Below, piece after piece: positions 1-11,439 of a DNA stretch of 64,000 nt. Origin of the DNA: Humulus lupulus (lineage: Eukaryota; Streptophyta; Magnoliopsida; Rosales; Cannabaceae); the NCBI RefSeq assembly GCF_963169125.1, contig NC_084796.1, positions 90,690,888 to 90,754,887 on the forward strand, in the 5' to 3' direction. Both the position numbers and the translations under genes were made by a program. The stretch's first letter is position 1. Every line of letters starts with the position of its first letter. The notes beneath the pieces are model-generated. The model was not told where the DNA came from, did no database searches, and saw only the letters and a program-made list of their open reading frames with translations.

Positions 1-110
1 AAGGCATTGGGGAACCTATCGGTGGCTGAGGCGGCAAAGGATGTCTTGTCAAGTCATAGACCGAGGTGGTTTGCCAGAGGGACGCCACTTTAGCCTAGGC
101 TGCATCAACT

Positions 111-323
111 TCTCACACCAACTCCCAGCTGGAGGCTACCATCCATACTTTAAACGAGAGAATTATTGCGCTCGAGGCTGAGCTTGTGAATGTTGAGAAT
201 CGCATAGTCAAGCGCACGCTGCACGCTGTATGGAGGACCAACCCCACTATTGACCTGTCTCCCTTTGAAGATTATGCCATTGAGAAGATTTCTGAGTGGA
301 AGGGTCAGGATGGAAATTTGTAG
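111..323 (+). pseudogene. C-terminal tail of the antisense extra ORF of element A
   Basis: A plus-strand frame is open from about 111 to a TAG at 321-323; upstream in the same frame are stops at 27, 57 and 108. It encodes a heptad-like stretch (residues like LNERIIALEAELVNVENRI) followed by an acidic tail ending near DYAIEKISEWKG. It runs opposite to gag-pol and lies downstream of the pol end, the position of the extra antisense ORF in Tat-type elements. A related coiled-coil plus short tail ends the same kind of gene at 46318. The body lies outside the window. Function unknown; coiled-coil protein is as far as the sequence goes. Confidence 0.6.
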
Positions 324-1095
324 GATCCTTTGCATTAGGCCTACATATGTGGTTGCTATGTAATCCCTCACATTATTTCCCCTTTCTCTTTTTTTTTTTG
401 TTCATCAAACTTAAGGGACTTTGGTAAGTCCCTCTTATTATTATTATTATTTGTGGATTATATATCTCTTCCTTGATCTGATGATGATAATCTTTCTGGT
501 GCACCTTGATTATACTTGTAAGGACACGTTAACCCATTGGGCTCTTGGGTTCCTTTCATATTCTTTGCACGCGCTTGTTACTTTTTGCGGGAAGTGTCCT
601 TCTCGTCATTATATATAGTACTATTTCTTCAAGGGTCTCTTGTAGAACCCTTTTTGGCTAGCTGGCTTAATGGCCGTTCTAGACTTATTGGGAGATTCCT
701 TCCTTACGGCCTCACCCCCTGGGGTGTCGGCCTTTGGTTGGAGATCATCCTTTTAAACTATTCCCTTGATATTCATAAGGCTAGCTAATCCTTTTGAATA
801 TAAGAGATTTTTTTTTGTTTTGCTTATACTCATGCCTCCTGTCCTACCCCCCAAGTGCTTGGTGAAATTTATTTCAGCAGGCACTTTGGTTGATGCTCGC
901 ATAGAGAAGAAAAATAACATGCAAAGTTGTGTACAGTTTCATTCATAGTAGGCAGGTTACAATGATATATATAAAAAGTTTACATCTACTTGGGAGGTTA
1001 TCTAGGCAACCTCTTTGATTCTTGTCTACTAAGCTAACACAACATGCAACAAGCTAAAAACAGATACTGCTTGCATCAGATGTGGAAGTCTTACT
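324..1095. other. Non-coding region between convergent pol and antisense ORF of element A
   Basis: No frame here resembles a protein. It holds a T-tract at 388-399, a TTA microsatellite at about 436-452 and a small perfect hairpin at 414-433. It is where transcripts of gag-pol (minus) and the antisense gene (plus) would meet and end. Confidence 0.6.
414..433. terminator. Short perfect hairpin between convergent genes
   Basis: AGGGACTT and AAGTCCCT pair across a four-base loop TGGT. It follows a run of T and lies 91 bases past the antisense ORF stop. A role in 3' end formation is inference. Confidence 0.3.
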
Positions 1096-2290
1096 GGTAG
1101 TACTTCTTGAGGTGTTCCGCATTCCATGCTCGAGGTATGACGGTGTCATCCATGCGCTCCAGCTTATAGGTGTTTGGTGGTATGTATTGAGTGACTTGGT
1201 AGGGCCCTTCCCAGTTCATCCCAAGCACCCCTGCCCTCGGGTCTCGCGTGTTGGGGAGTACTTTTCTTAATTACAGGTCGCCTACTCTTAATGTTCGCTC
1301 TTGCACCCTCGAGTTGTAGTACCTTGCTGCCCACTGCTGGTATACTGCCACTCTCATTTGCGCCTATTCCCTTGTTTCTTCTTTCATGTCTAAGTTTTCG
1401 GCCATTGTCGCATGGTTGACCTGGTCCTCGTATGCCTGTATCCTGTAGGAGTTAACATTCATCTCAATCGAGAGGACAACCTCACATCCATATGCTAAGG
1501 AGAAAGAGGTCTCTCCAGTGGTTGTGCGTAAAGTGGTTTTGTAGGCCCAAACCACATTAGGTAACTCCTCGACCCAAGCCCCTTTCATCTTCTCTAGCTT
1601 TGTTTTTAAGTTCTTCTTAAGGACTTTGTTAATGGCTTCCACCTGCCCATTGGCCTGTGGATGCACAGCAGCTGAGAAACTTCTCCGTATCCCTCTTTCC
1701 CTACAGTATTCCATGAACGTTTCCCCTTCAAACTGGGTGCCGTTGTCAGAAATAATTTTGTAGGGCTCTCCATATCTGCAGTCAATGAATTTGTTTAGAA
1801 AGGTGGTGATATGCTTGGCCGTTATCTTTGCTAGAGGTTCCGCTTCAACCCACTTGGTGAGGTAATCTACGGCTACTACCGCGTACTTTGCTCCACCTCT
1901 ACCTGGGGGGAAGGGCACCAATCAGGTCTATCCCCCAGATAGCTAAGGGCCAAGGGTTGGTCATGCTAGTTAATTTATTCGGGAGTTTTTGGGAGTAGTT
2001 TGCGTGCCTCTGGCATTTGTCACATTTCCTTGCGAAATCATTTGCATCCCTCTCCATGGAGGGCCAGTAGTACCCTTGCCTCATGGCTTTTCGAGCAGTG
2101 GATGGTCCACTCACATGGTTGCTGCATTCCCCCTCATGTATTTCATACAGTACCTTCACAGTCTCTTCCTCATCAACACATCGCAAGAGTGGCACAGAAA
2201 ACCCCCTCTTGTATAAGATCCCATCTACCAAGGTGTATCGGGCTGCCTTATATACTAGCCTTCGAGCCTCCCTCTTGTCTGTTGGCACAA
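1096..2290 (-). pseudogene. Integrase of element A (frameshifted)
   Basis: Would insert the cDNA copy into the genome. Read on the minus strand from 2290: HHCC zinc-binding part (HEGECSNH, then CDKCQRHA near 2010), then the catalytic core with the three acidic residues in the contexts VVAVDYLTKW (about 1870), IISDNGTQF (about 1750) and NGQVEAINK (about 1640). The C-terminal part contains GMNWEGPYQV and ends at HLKKYYQ followed by a stop near 1096. A frameshift lies at about 1905-1925, beside a run of G/C, and another change interrupts the frame near 1364. The three catalytic residues are all present, so decay is by frame breaks rather than loss of the active site. Confidence 0.88.
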
Positions 2291-2330
2291 CTCCATCCTT
2301 CAGGTAACTTATAATCGGGTTGGCCCATGA

Positions 2331-3270
2331 CTACTTTGGCATGCTGACCATGTGAACGTCTGAATCAACAATGCTTGGCCTTGGTAAGTATTCCACAGGC
2401 ACCGATTCAAGGGTATCCCCATCTTTAGTGGAAGCCAGCTTCGCAAGGGCATCAACATGGGTATTCCTCTCGCTCGGGATTTTCTCTATGCTATACTCCA
2501 CCAACTGCCCCAAATAGCCTCTTACCCTTTCCAAGTATATAGCCATCTTGGGACCACTCGCTTGATACTCACTCTTCACCTGGAATACCACCAACTGTTA
2601 GTCGCTAAAGATGTATAGATGTGTTACCTTTAGCCCTTGGCCAACCACAACCCTGCTAGAAGCGCTTCGTATTCTGCCTCATTGTTCGAGGCTTCGAAAC
2701 CAAAACGTATCGCGCAGTACATCCTGTGTCCTTCGGGTCCAGTCATCACGATACCTGCTCCAGATCCTCCTTCGTTGGATGCTCCATCCACATGCATGCT
2801 CCATTCTTCAGAACTCCTTGGCTCTCCTTCTATGACTGATTGTCCCTCTTCTTCATCTCCTCCTCCATTCGGTCGATATGTGAATTCCACTATGAAGTCT
2901 GCGAGCACTTGCCCATTGATGGAGGTCCTTGGGGTATAAGCGATGTCGAATTGACTCAACTCAATAGACCACTTCATCAGTCTCCCCGAGGTTTCAGGTT
3001 TATGCAAGACCGCCTTAATGGGCTATTGGTGAGTACTTCGATCGCATGGGCATGGAAATAGGGCCTCAACTTCCTTGAAGCCACAAATAATGCGTATGCC
3101 AACTTCTCTATCTCCGGGTATCGGTTCTCCGCATCTACTAACCGTTTACTGACGTAGTACACAGGTTGCTGGTGTTTCTTCTCTCCTTTAACCAGGGCAT
3201 CACTTATGGCATGCTCGGATACTGCCAAGTATAAGTATAGTCTTTCGTCCCTCTTAGGTTTTTCCAACAA
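2331..3270 (-). pseudogene. Tandem RNase H domains of element A (broken)
   Basis: Two RNase H-like domains follow the reverse transcriptase. The first (3270-2977) has the RT-linked form, with YYVSKRLVDAENRYPEIEKL. After a frameshift near 2990 comes the linker (YTPRTSINGQVLADFIVEF) and a second domain with MHVDGASNEGG, ASNNEAEYEALLAG and, past another frame change near 2620, the end of the domain (HVDALAKLAS). A duplicated, archaeal-like RNase H after the RT is known for Tat elements. Normal role: removal of the RNA strand during reverse transcription. Confidence 0.85.
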
Positions 3271-3399
3271 GGGTGGCTTCCCTAAGTGTTCCTTTAGCTT
3301 GACAAAAGCATCCTCACATTCTTCATCCCAAGTGAATTTTGTGCTCCCTTTTAGGATATTGAAGAAGGGGAGGCACTTGTCCGTAGACCTCGAGATGAA

Positions 3400-4335
3400 T
3401 CAATTAAGGGCCGCCACCCGTCCCGTTAGACATTTCACCTCCTTCCTATTCTTGGGTGGGCTCATTTCTATTAGGGCCTTTCTCTTATCAGGATTAGCTT
3501 CGATGCCTCTGGAGTTGACCATGAAACCTAGGAACTTTCCCGAGGATACACCGAAAGTGCACTTGAGTGGATTCAACTTCATTCAGTACTTCCTGAGTGT
3601 GTCAAACATCTCTCCTAGGTCTTTGTTGAGTTATGCGGCATTTTTGGTCTTCACCAGCATATCGTCAACATATACCTCCATGTTCCTCCCTATCTGGTTA
3701 ATGAACATTTTGTTCACCAATCTCTGATAAATGGCACCCGCGTTCTTTAATCTGAAAGGCATCACCTTATGACAGTAGAGCCCTTTATCCGTTATAAATG
3801 ATGTATGCTCTTCGTCGGCTGGGTTCATAGGTATCTGGTTGTATCTCGAGTAGGAATCCATAAAGCTAAGTAACTCGTGCCCGGCCGTTGCATCTACCAA
3901 CTGATCTATCCTTGGAAGCGGAAAACTGTCCTTAGGGCAAGCCTTATTGAGGTTTGAGAAGTCAATGCAAGTCCTCCATTTTCCATTCGATTTCGAGACT
4001 AGCACTGGGTTCGACACCCATACAGGATAGAAGGATTCATGGATGAACCCATTGGCCTTCAACTTGTCCACCTCCTCCTTTAAGGCTGCATACCTCTCTG
4101 GATCAAGCGCTTGTCTTTTCTGCCTGACGGGCCTTGCCTCAGAGGCAATATTCAAATGGTGGCACATGATGGCTGGGTCTATTCTTATCATGTCCTCGTG
4201 ACTCCAAGGAAATACATCCAGATTGTCCTTCAAAAACCTTACCAACTTCTCCTTCGCATTGCTTTGAAGACTTTTTCCCACCTTCAACTTTCGCAATGGC
4301 TCTTTGATCACCATGATCTCCTCTACCTCCTCCAC
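3400..4335 (-). pseudogene. Reverse transcriptase of element A
   Basis: Fingers and palm are readable from 4335: YPVWVSNPVLVSKSNGKWR, CIDFSNLNKACPKD, PLPRIDQLVDAT, SFMDSYSRYNQI, and the polymerase motif YVDDMLVK at about 3660. The catalytic YVDD pair is intact. A stop just after this motif (3631) and another at 3583 split the domain; the following block, up to FGVSSGKFLGFMVNSRGIEA, is in the same frame. The sequence GYNQI normally has a glycine where this copy has SRYNQI. Belongs to the single gag-pol frame of element A. Confidence 0.9.
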
Positions 4336-4377
4336 AGGTTCAGCCCTTGGCTCCTCTATGATTCTGGGGTCTAGTTC

Positions 4378-4995
4378 CTACGGGTTTGCACCCCCATGCA
4401 CCACCATCGCCATCGGTTCTCGCGGTTTCACAGACGTGCAAAGGGAGGTGTTATAACACTCCTTTGCCTCTCTTTGTTCTCCTTTCATACTCGCTACTCC
4501 ACCAGGAGTTGGGAACTTGATGGCGAGGTGATATATTGAAGTGATCGCCTTCAATTCTCTTAGGGATGGTCTCCCCAATACCGCATTGAAAGCTGAAGCA
4601 CAATCTACTACGACGAAGTTTGCCATGACTGTGGTCTGTCAGGGTTGTTCTCCCATTGTGAGTGCCAATTTGATCACCCCTAAGGGTTGTATCGAGTCCC
4701 CCGTAAATCCGTATAAGGAGGATTGACAGGGTTTCAAGTGTTTGACGCCCAAACCCATCTTCTCCAAGGCGAGGCGATATAAGATATCCACGGAACTTCT
4801 GTTGTCTACGAGGACCCGATGCACCCGCATGTTGGCCTACTGAACCGTCAACACCAAAGGATCATTATGGGGAAAGTGCACCCCTCGTGCATCATCCTCT
4901 GTGAAAGTGATTGAGTCATTTTCTCCCTTAAAGATTTTCAGGGGTCGCTGCTCCAAACTCATGACACACAGTGGTGGACACCATCTGGCTTCTCT
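4378..4995 (-). pseudogene. Retropepsin-like protease region of element A
   Basis: Lies between gag and RT in the same frame. The active-site loop, normally D-T/S-G or D-G-G/S in this family, reads VLVDNRSSVDILY at about 4810, so the residues after the aspartate are altered. Downstream are the conserved YGFTGDSIQPLGVIKL and FVVVDCASAFNAVLGRPSL. Stops at 4831-4836 and 4627-4638 interrupt the frame. The neighbouring domains and order make the identification firm; activity is very unlikely. Confidence 0.8.
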
Positions 4996-6496
4996 AGCGT
5001 ACCTGTCTCGACCCTTCCTGGACTCTCCCCTAAACCCCAGACCTTCGAAGATCGTTCTCACCTCTCCTTGTATCTCTGGGGCTCCTCCTTGTGTCCAAGG
5101 TATCACCGGCACATCCTCCGATTTCTGCTTCTCCCTTCTGACATATCGGCCCAGGTGTCCCCTTCGGATGAGCTCTTCAATTTCTTCCTTCAAATGGGTA
5201 CATTCTGTCGTGGTATGGCTAATATCCTTGTGGTATTGATAGTATTTTATAGGGTCCCTCTTGGACCGGTCTTTTCTCATCGGTGGGGGCCTTTTGAAGG
5301 GAACCTGGTCCTCATTTGTGAGGTAGATATGCTCTCTGATGTCCGTCAGGCTCGTATCGAAGGTGTAAGTAGTTTGCATATGGTCGCTTCCGCATTTGGT
5401 CCTTCTATGTTGATCATCTCTCAACCTTTCATACGTCCTCTTCTTCTTCGCTCCATTCGACCCTTCATTGGCTAGGGGCTTTACATGGAACTCACTTTTT
5501 CCTGCCTTTAAGTTCGCATGGCCATCCTCCACACGAATGTACTTTTGTGCCCTCTCGTAGAAGTCATCTAGGTCAGTGACTTCCCTTTTGAGCATATTAT
5601 CCCATAATTTGCTTCCTAGACGCACTCCGGCTATGATGGCCATTTTCAACTCTCTGCTGGTCAAGCTCCCTACTTTGGCTACCTCCATGTTGAACCTGTG
5701 GATGTAGCCCTTTAGACTCTCGTTTTCTCCCTGCTTCATATTGGCGAGGCTGGTGCCCGATATTGTGTAATCACGCACGGCATGATGCTATTGGAGAAAT
5801 TCATCAGAAAACTGCTGCCAAGACCTGATGGACCCTGGTCGAAGTCTCTTGAACCATTTGTACGCAGGTCCTTTCAATGTGACAGTAAAGCAATGGCACC
5901 TGGCTCCGCTACTAATCCCCCTTAACCTCATCAAGTCGTTAAACGTGTCCAGATGGTACTTAGGATCTGTGTTTCCTTCATAGGGGGTCATATGGGGTTC
6001 CTTCAAGTTGGCTGGGAGCCGAATGGCTTGGATCTCCTTAACGATGGGCGATTCATGGTCGAACTCGTCCTTGATGACTTGTCCTCCTGATGCGGTGACG
6101 ATCTTGAGGCTTCTCATCTCTATGTCTAGGTCTTATCTTCTCTTTTTCAAGGAGTCTCTCAATGTGGATGGGCTTGCATCTCCCTTTCCTTTGCCTTCCC
6201 AGGGCGCTATAGGAGGTGTAGTCCTTTTATCCGCCCTTTTCTTGTTGAGTCCTTCTCATAGATCTGAGGGTGTCCTCGTTGAGGTGACTTTGACGTCATT
6301 ATGAGGGCCAGCGTTGTTCTTCTGCTCTGGCCTCGGATGCTGCTTCAGTGGTCTAGGACATTCATGCCACTTCACCCGGGGGGTATTACTGGTGGAGAGT
6401 CGAGTCCTCCTATGGTCTACTGGGACGGTGGTCTCTGCCCCCTCTTGGCCTCTCTCTTTTCGCTTAGGGAGAGATATGTTTGACTTCCCTTGCAAC
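4996..6496 (-). pseudogene. Gag, C-terminal two thirds, element A
   Basis: Capsid-like Retrotrans_gag domain runs from about 6040 to 5520 (TPYEGNTDPKYHLDTFND, GPAYKWFKRL, NMKQGENESLKGYIHRF). The nucleocapsid knuckle near 5200 reads YYQYHKDISHTTTECTHL; the first Cys of the usual C-x2-H/C pattern is Tyr, so metal binding is compromised. In-frame stops occur near 6256, near 6120 and between 5788 and 5778. The part from 6496 to 6256 is basic and proline-rich. It is the continuation of the piece at 10270-10698; the two are in phase once the solo LTR and one copy of its 5-bp duplication are removed. Confidence 0.85.
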
Positions 6497-6501
6497 ATGC
6501 C
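6497..6501. repeat. Target site duplication ATGCC, left copy
   Basis: ATGCC immediately before the TGTA end of the solo LTR; the matching copy is at 10265-10269. Confidence 0.9.
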
Positions 6502-6845
6502 TGTAAAGAACGCCCTAGACTAATACTTACAAGACATTTGCATAACATAGTTTATAAAGGAATAACATTCATTATCAAAGTCTCAGGGGGACTTGTTTAA
6601 AACCATGCAAGTTGGCGCCATAAGTTTTAAAATAAAACATAGGTTTTTATGCAAAGTTCAAAGAAACCAAAAAATTAAATAACTGAGTCCCACTGATAAT
6701 TTAGGAAAGTCTCTTAAAAACAAAACATAATTTAAATGGCGTTCTACGTTGATCGTTTTTCCGTCCATAGGATTTCCCCACGCCATACACCCCATGATGA
6801 AAGAACTCCTCATGTCAACACGCGTGCCATAAAGAAATCCTATTT

Positions 6846-6894
6846 GCTACCTGGAAGGAAAGTAAGGGGGGTGAGCTAAAAGTCCAGTAAGGAA
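6846..6894 (-). other. Conserved core motif of the large LTR family, copy 1
   Basis: On the minus strand it reads CTGGACTTTTAGCTCAC, then a C/T-rich spacer and CCAGGTAGC. It aligns with GCTGGGCCTTGGCTCACGGG...GCAGGTAA at 57366. It lies 344 bases from the LTR 3' end. Confidence 0.6.
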
Positions 6895-6949
6895 GTACAA
6901 ACAAATAAGCAAGTAAGAATACAACAAATACAAACACTAACGTTCATCT

Positions 6950-7060
6950 AAAACATCATGGTATATCATATCATAATTGTAACATATCATCATATCATAA
7001 CATAATCGTAACATATCATCATATCATAACATAATAGTGACATATCATCATATCACAAAC
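6950..7060. repeat. Degenerate tandem repeat of ATATCATCATATCATAACATAA
   Basis: About three copies of a 30-31 base AT-rich unit with small changes, inside the solo LTR. Confidence 0.6.
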
Positions 7061-7194
7061 ATACAGCATACATGATGAGCATGGATCGCTAGTTGTCCAT
7101 GTCACCCTATGAGGTAAACAGGAGATCACTGGTCCTTGAATAACCTCGGCGCGTCCGCCCTAGGAGTTACGTCTCAATGTCCTTAGTAACTCGT

Positions 7195-7290
7195 TCGATG
7201 TATCTGACATCGTAATCTGTTAGATGTATCTAACATCGTAATCTGTTTGATGTATCTGACATCGTAACTAGTCTGATGTATCTAACATCC
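7195..7290. repeat. 26-bp tandem repeat inside the solo LTR
   Basis: Units at 7195-7220, 7221-7246 and 7247-7273 plus a partial unit to 7290. The core GATGTATCTGACATC is itself palindromic (GATGT/ACATC). Similar short repeats sit at the same relative place in the LTRs starting at 12472 and 22804. Confidence 0.8.
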
Positions 7291-10264
7291 ATACACATAT
7301 CACATTCAACATATCATCACGTTATGGCATTCATAATTCATAACAATTCATTCATACAACAATCTTACCATTCATAACATAAAATCATAGAATCTATCTA
7401 ACTTCCTTACCTCAGGTCCAAGCTAAGAATTTCACAATCTTTCAACGAGCCTATATCATAATCAAAATAACATTTCTTAGGTTCATAAAATTACTATTTT
7501 GCCCTTCCATACAACTCATGTGTGCATGGGCCATGCACTCATGATAACAGTTACACAAAACATGCAATTATCACCATAAAAGAATAATGCTCGTTTTACC
7601 CATTTTACTAGCATGATCGTTTTATAAAAACCACATAGTTGAATAATAAACATAATTTTGGACGTAAAAGTGGATTTGCATGTAACATGCATACGTGGGA
7701 ACATTGCGTAATAAAGACGTTTTCAAAAACGATAATTCTACATTTCTTACTTTTATTGTTTTAAAATCAATAGACATATTACATGCTTTATTTTTCTTAA
7801 AAATTTCTAAGTTGATTAAATTTCTCAAAACTTTATTTTATTTTAGCTCAAAAATAAAATATGTGGCATCTTCATTAATAAATCTCAAATTACAAAGAAT
7901 TAACCAAAAAGCTTGGATTTAATTAAAATACCTATTTTTAATATGTTTCTTTAAAAAAATATATTTTATCATTGTGTTACATAAATGATGTGAAAAATAT
8001 ATTTTAAGTGTGAAAAAAAAAATACATTTTGATTTAAATTATTTAAGACTTAGTTTTTATGTAGCAAAAATCCCTATGTGACAATTTAATAACACTTTTT
8101 AACCTTTTTAAAACAAACTTTCAGCCACCATTTATTTTCTTCAAAAATAACAAATAAATAGAATCTAAACATTTTTCTCAATCAAAATAAAGGAAAAATC
8201 ATTACTTATCAAAATATGCATTCATACCATTAAAATACCATTTTTCAATATTACCATAACTTAGGAAAAATAATTTATTCCAAAAACTCATCAAATTCAT
8301 TTTAGTGAAATTTACTTCATATTTTCTTACAAAAATTCCAGCAACTATTTTTATCATTAAAAATCACCATAATCAATTTAAAAGCTCATATTTTCTAAAA
8401 ATTCAATAAAAATTCTGTAGGTTAATAATTGAGTAAAATATCATTTTAATGGGACTTAAAATCCCTTTTTTAATTTCATAAATTAACATAACATCAAGAA
8501 CATTACTTATGCATGCAATTCATCTTTTTATCAACTTTTTCCCAATTATTTACAAAAAAACAGCAAGCTTAATTCCTCATGAAACTCAACTTTTATCCCA
8601 AAAATTACATAAAATCATACATGTCCAAAATCTCATCATACTCTTATTATATGCATGATTCTAATATCACTAACATATTCACATGAAATCCAACAAAACA
8701 CTAACAATAACAATAACATATATTAATTCATAAGCACCATATTCACATATGCCTTATATTAACCTAACATGTTTCTATCATTATTTTCATGCATCTTATA
8801 ATTTATTCATTGACAATATAACATGCATCCTATCAAAATTTCATGGATCCAAATATCAAGATTGCCAATTATCAACTTACCCATATTACATAGGTCCTAA
8901 AACATGGATCTAATATATTGAAAATCACACAACATCAAACAAAAATATCAAGAACATCCTTGGGTATGCTTAGGCCGAAATCTCCACATATGCATTCATA
9001 AATTATCACTAATCATTATTCATAGAAAGATCAACACCAAAACCCTTTTATACACTAAACCATAATATCCTTCATGCAAGATCAAACAACTCATAATCAA
9101 CAAGATATCAAGAACACAAAGTACCCATTTTTTCTACCCAAACATGAATCCCCTTTTTAACCATAATCCCTCAAATAATCTATTCATCAAAACCATCACA
9201 AAATTTAGAAAGGATTTCAATACCTCTTCTTGATAGAAAATCAAGAATCAAAACCAACCAAGAGTCCAATAATCCTCCTTGCTCAAACCCTAGGGTTTGT
9301 ATATTTGAATGATCAAGATGAAGAAGAAGATGAACAAGGTTAGAGACAACCCAAGAAATAATACTAGATTAATCATAAGGAAAAATAACCAAAAACCTTA
9401 CCCTAGCTTGAACCCTTTTTCTTCTTCTTCTTCCTTTCTTTCTTCTCCTCCTTCTCTCTCTAGGTCACGCCCTCTCTCTCTCTCTCTTCTCTCTATAATT
9501 CGGCAGCCCCAAGCATAATGCTCTTCCATTTTTCCCATTCCCTCTTTATCCTAATTTTCCCATAATGACTCAATAAAAGAAAAAAAAGGCAACTTTCCTA
9601 TTCTCTCCCAAGATTTGCCTTAATTCATATTTATCTAATTATATCCCAATAGGTGGAAAAATAAAGATGATCACTTCCTTTCCCAAAATAACATTATCAC
9701 CTTATTTTTAATTTATTTTATCTAAAAAAATACGGAAATAAGATGATAGCTATAATTGACTCAAATAAATACAAAAAAACTCAATCTTCCTTTCCCATTA
9801 GGTTCACACGTCCAACCTCTCTATTTCCCTTTTTCTTTTCTTTTTTTTTTTTATAAATTAATTCAAATAAAATCTAAAATAAGGAAATATAAAGTGTGTA
9901 GAAAATCTACACATGTGTACCATGCTACCATGCACTAGCACACACTAAATCACTAGGGTGCATCACTATCTACCATGCACCTTAGTGCATTCAACCAAAT
10001 CTCACATAATTACCTCAATTGTCACACTTATTTAAAATGTAACACTAATAGTAAAATAAACATGTTACACAATTATTCACTTATTAAATTAATTAACCAA
10101 ATAATTCTAACAATTAAATAAAATAATAAACAATCAAATAAAACAAATAATCAACCAAATAAAATAACAACACTTAAATAAAACAATTCATCACACTTAA
10201 CATTTAAATAAAATAAATCACAAAAATTTAAATAATCTAAAAAAATATATTTATGTGCACTACA

Positions 10265-10269
10265 ATGCC
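10265..10269. repeat. Target site duplication ATGCC, right copy
   Basis: Pairs with 6497-6501 around the solo LTR. Confidence 0.9.
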
Positions 10270-10698
10270 ATTCGACACCTCTTGCATGTTCTCTAAGGTG
10301 GTTTCAAGCCTTTGGTTCTTGTAGTGCAGTTCACGTACCTCCTCTTTATAGAATCGAGACCTTGAACTCGAGCTCACGAAATGGAGTCGGGGATGCTTGT
10401 CAGGTCTGCGCATCAATGGGCCCGGATCCTGCCGGCTGGAGTTTAGCACCTGTGGCGGCCTTGGGGGCGGGAACTCGCCGGCATATTTTGCAGGGGCAGC
10501 TATTGACCTTGGATGATTCTCATCTGGAGGGACGGCCGGGGATGAAGCCTCCCTCTCTACTTTGTGAACCTCGGGTTCCTTTGGGGCCTCCATATCTCTG
10601 GGCAGAGGAGGGTTCTTCATGGAGGACTTCAGCTGATCTCCATCAAGGTGGACCTCCACCGCTCGTGGCTCTCTCAGTCGTTTAGAACGTCTTGGCAT
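10270..10698 (-). pseudogene. Gag, N-terminal part, element A
   Basis: Starts with ATG at 10698-10696 (MPRRSKRLREPRAVEVHL), 48 bases downstream of the PBS, which fits the first gene of the element. The product is basic, then proline-rich and low-complexity, and ends in a short helix (LHYKNQRLETTLENMQEV) typical of the N-terminal part of Tat gags. The last nine codons of the visible frame (to 10237) belong to the inserted LTR. The frame continues in phase at 6496, so the gag was open across this site when the insertion happened. Confidence 0.82.
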
Positions 10699-10745
10699 TT
10701 CTTCCTACTGGAACTAATGGAAGAACAGTGGCTTGACACCTATCC

Positions 10746-10763
10746 TTCCCACAAACGGCGCCA
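10746..10763 (-). other. Primer binding site of element A
   Basis: Minus strand reads TGGCGCCGTTTGTGGGAA, three bases from the LTR end. This is the usual form in Tat elements; the first nine bases equal the complement of a tRNA-Asp 3' end. Confidence 0.8.
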
Positions 10764-10960
10764 AACTGTTGACGGTAAGAACTCGTCAATGATTTAAGGT
10801 TAGAAAACTCAGATTATTATACTAAGGATAGCTAAGAATTAGATGGAAAGAAATTGAATCAACAGAAAAATAAGAACTACAAACGAACAAAGATCATATA
10901 TTTCATAAACGTCTCCTCATACAATCAGTTTTCCAACCTCTTAACCTAAGGGGTCGAAAC

Positions 10961-10970
10961 CTATTTATAG
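10961..10970 (-). promoter_or_regulatory. TATA box of element A LTR
   Basis: Minus strand CTATAAATAG in the LTR, about 190 bases before its inner end, the position expected for the promoter of the genomic RNA. Confidence 0.65.
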
Positions 10971-11439
10971 GTGGGCTTTATTGGTTCCCTGATACAAGTA
11001 GGTCCCAGTGGACATGGATGTATGCAAGTACATGGTCAGGGTAGTGGCTCAGGACATAGTGGTGTCTACCCTGACAATGACCAAGTTGTGGTGTAGGACA
11101 TCGTACTGTGGACTCTGGAATATTGTCGGGGGTGCTCAGGTAATGCCTCCACTCTCCGTACAAGTTCGTACCGCCACTACTCATCAGATGCAGATGACAG
11201 GGCTAGGGTTCTGACCTCTTCATGATCGTACATCCTATATCAGTGTAAGTACCTTGTACCCAGTCGTCCTCATCAATTCATGTTTGGGGCCTAATGATTA
11301 TTTGACATACCCGTTTGGTGTTTCCAAGTGTTCCTCGTGCATATATCGAGGAGGCTCTGAACTATACATGTCATGAGAAACCAAGGCGCGGGGAGTGCTT
11401 GTGGCGGAACAAGGTGCACACATGAGAAGTAGCGAGATT

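Larger units (their letters stand above)
6502..10264 (-). mobile_element. Large solo LTR (3,763 bp) inserted in gag of element A
   Basis: Starts TGTAAAG and ends CTACA, so the ends are TGTA/TACA, and it is flanked by ATGCC on both sides. There is no coding capacity; it is AT-rich throughout, with short tandem repeats at 7195-7290. The end TAGGGCGTTCTTTACA (minus strand) and the motif near 6850-6894 match the 3' part of the LTR at 54569-57774, which sets the orientation as minus. Length and ends suggest a Ty3/gypsy chromovirus LTR of the Tekay/Del kind; that family assignment is from memory. Short frames inside it are not genes. Confidence 0.88.

Noticed and set aside
6950..7290. A CRISPR-like array
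   Set aside because: The repeats have no unique spacers, are degenerate and lie inside a plant LTR.
9309..9518. A 69-codon Ser-rich plus-strand frame
   Set aside because: It comes from a CTT/CT microsatellite within the solo LTR.
10362..10797. Plus-strand frames over the start of gag
   Set aside because: Mirror frames of gag and the PBS region.
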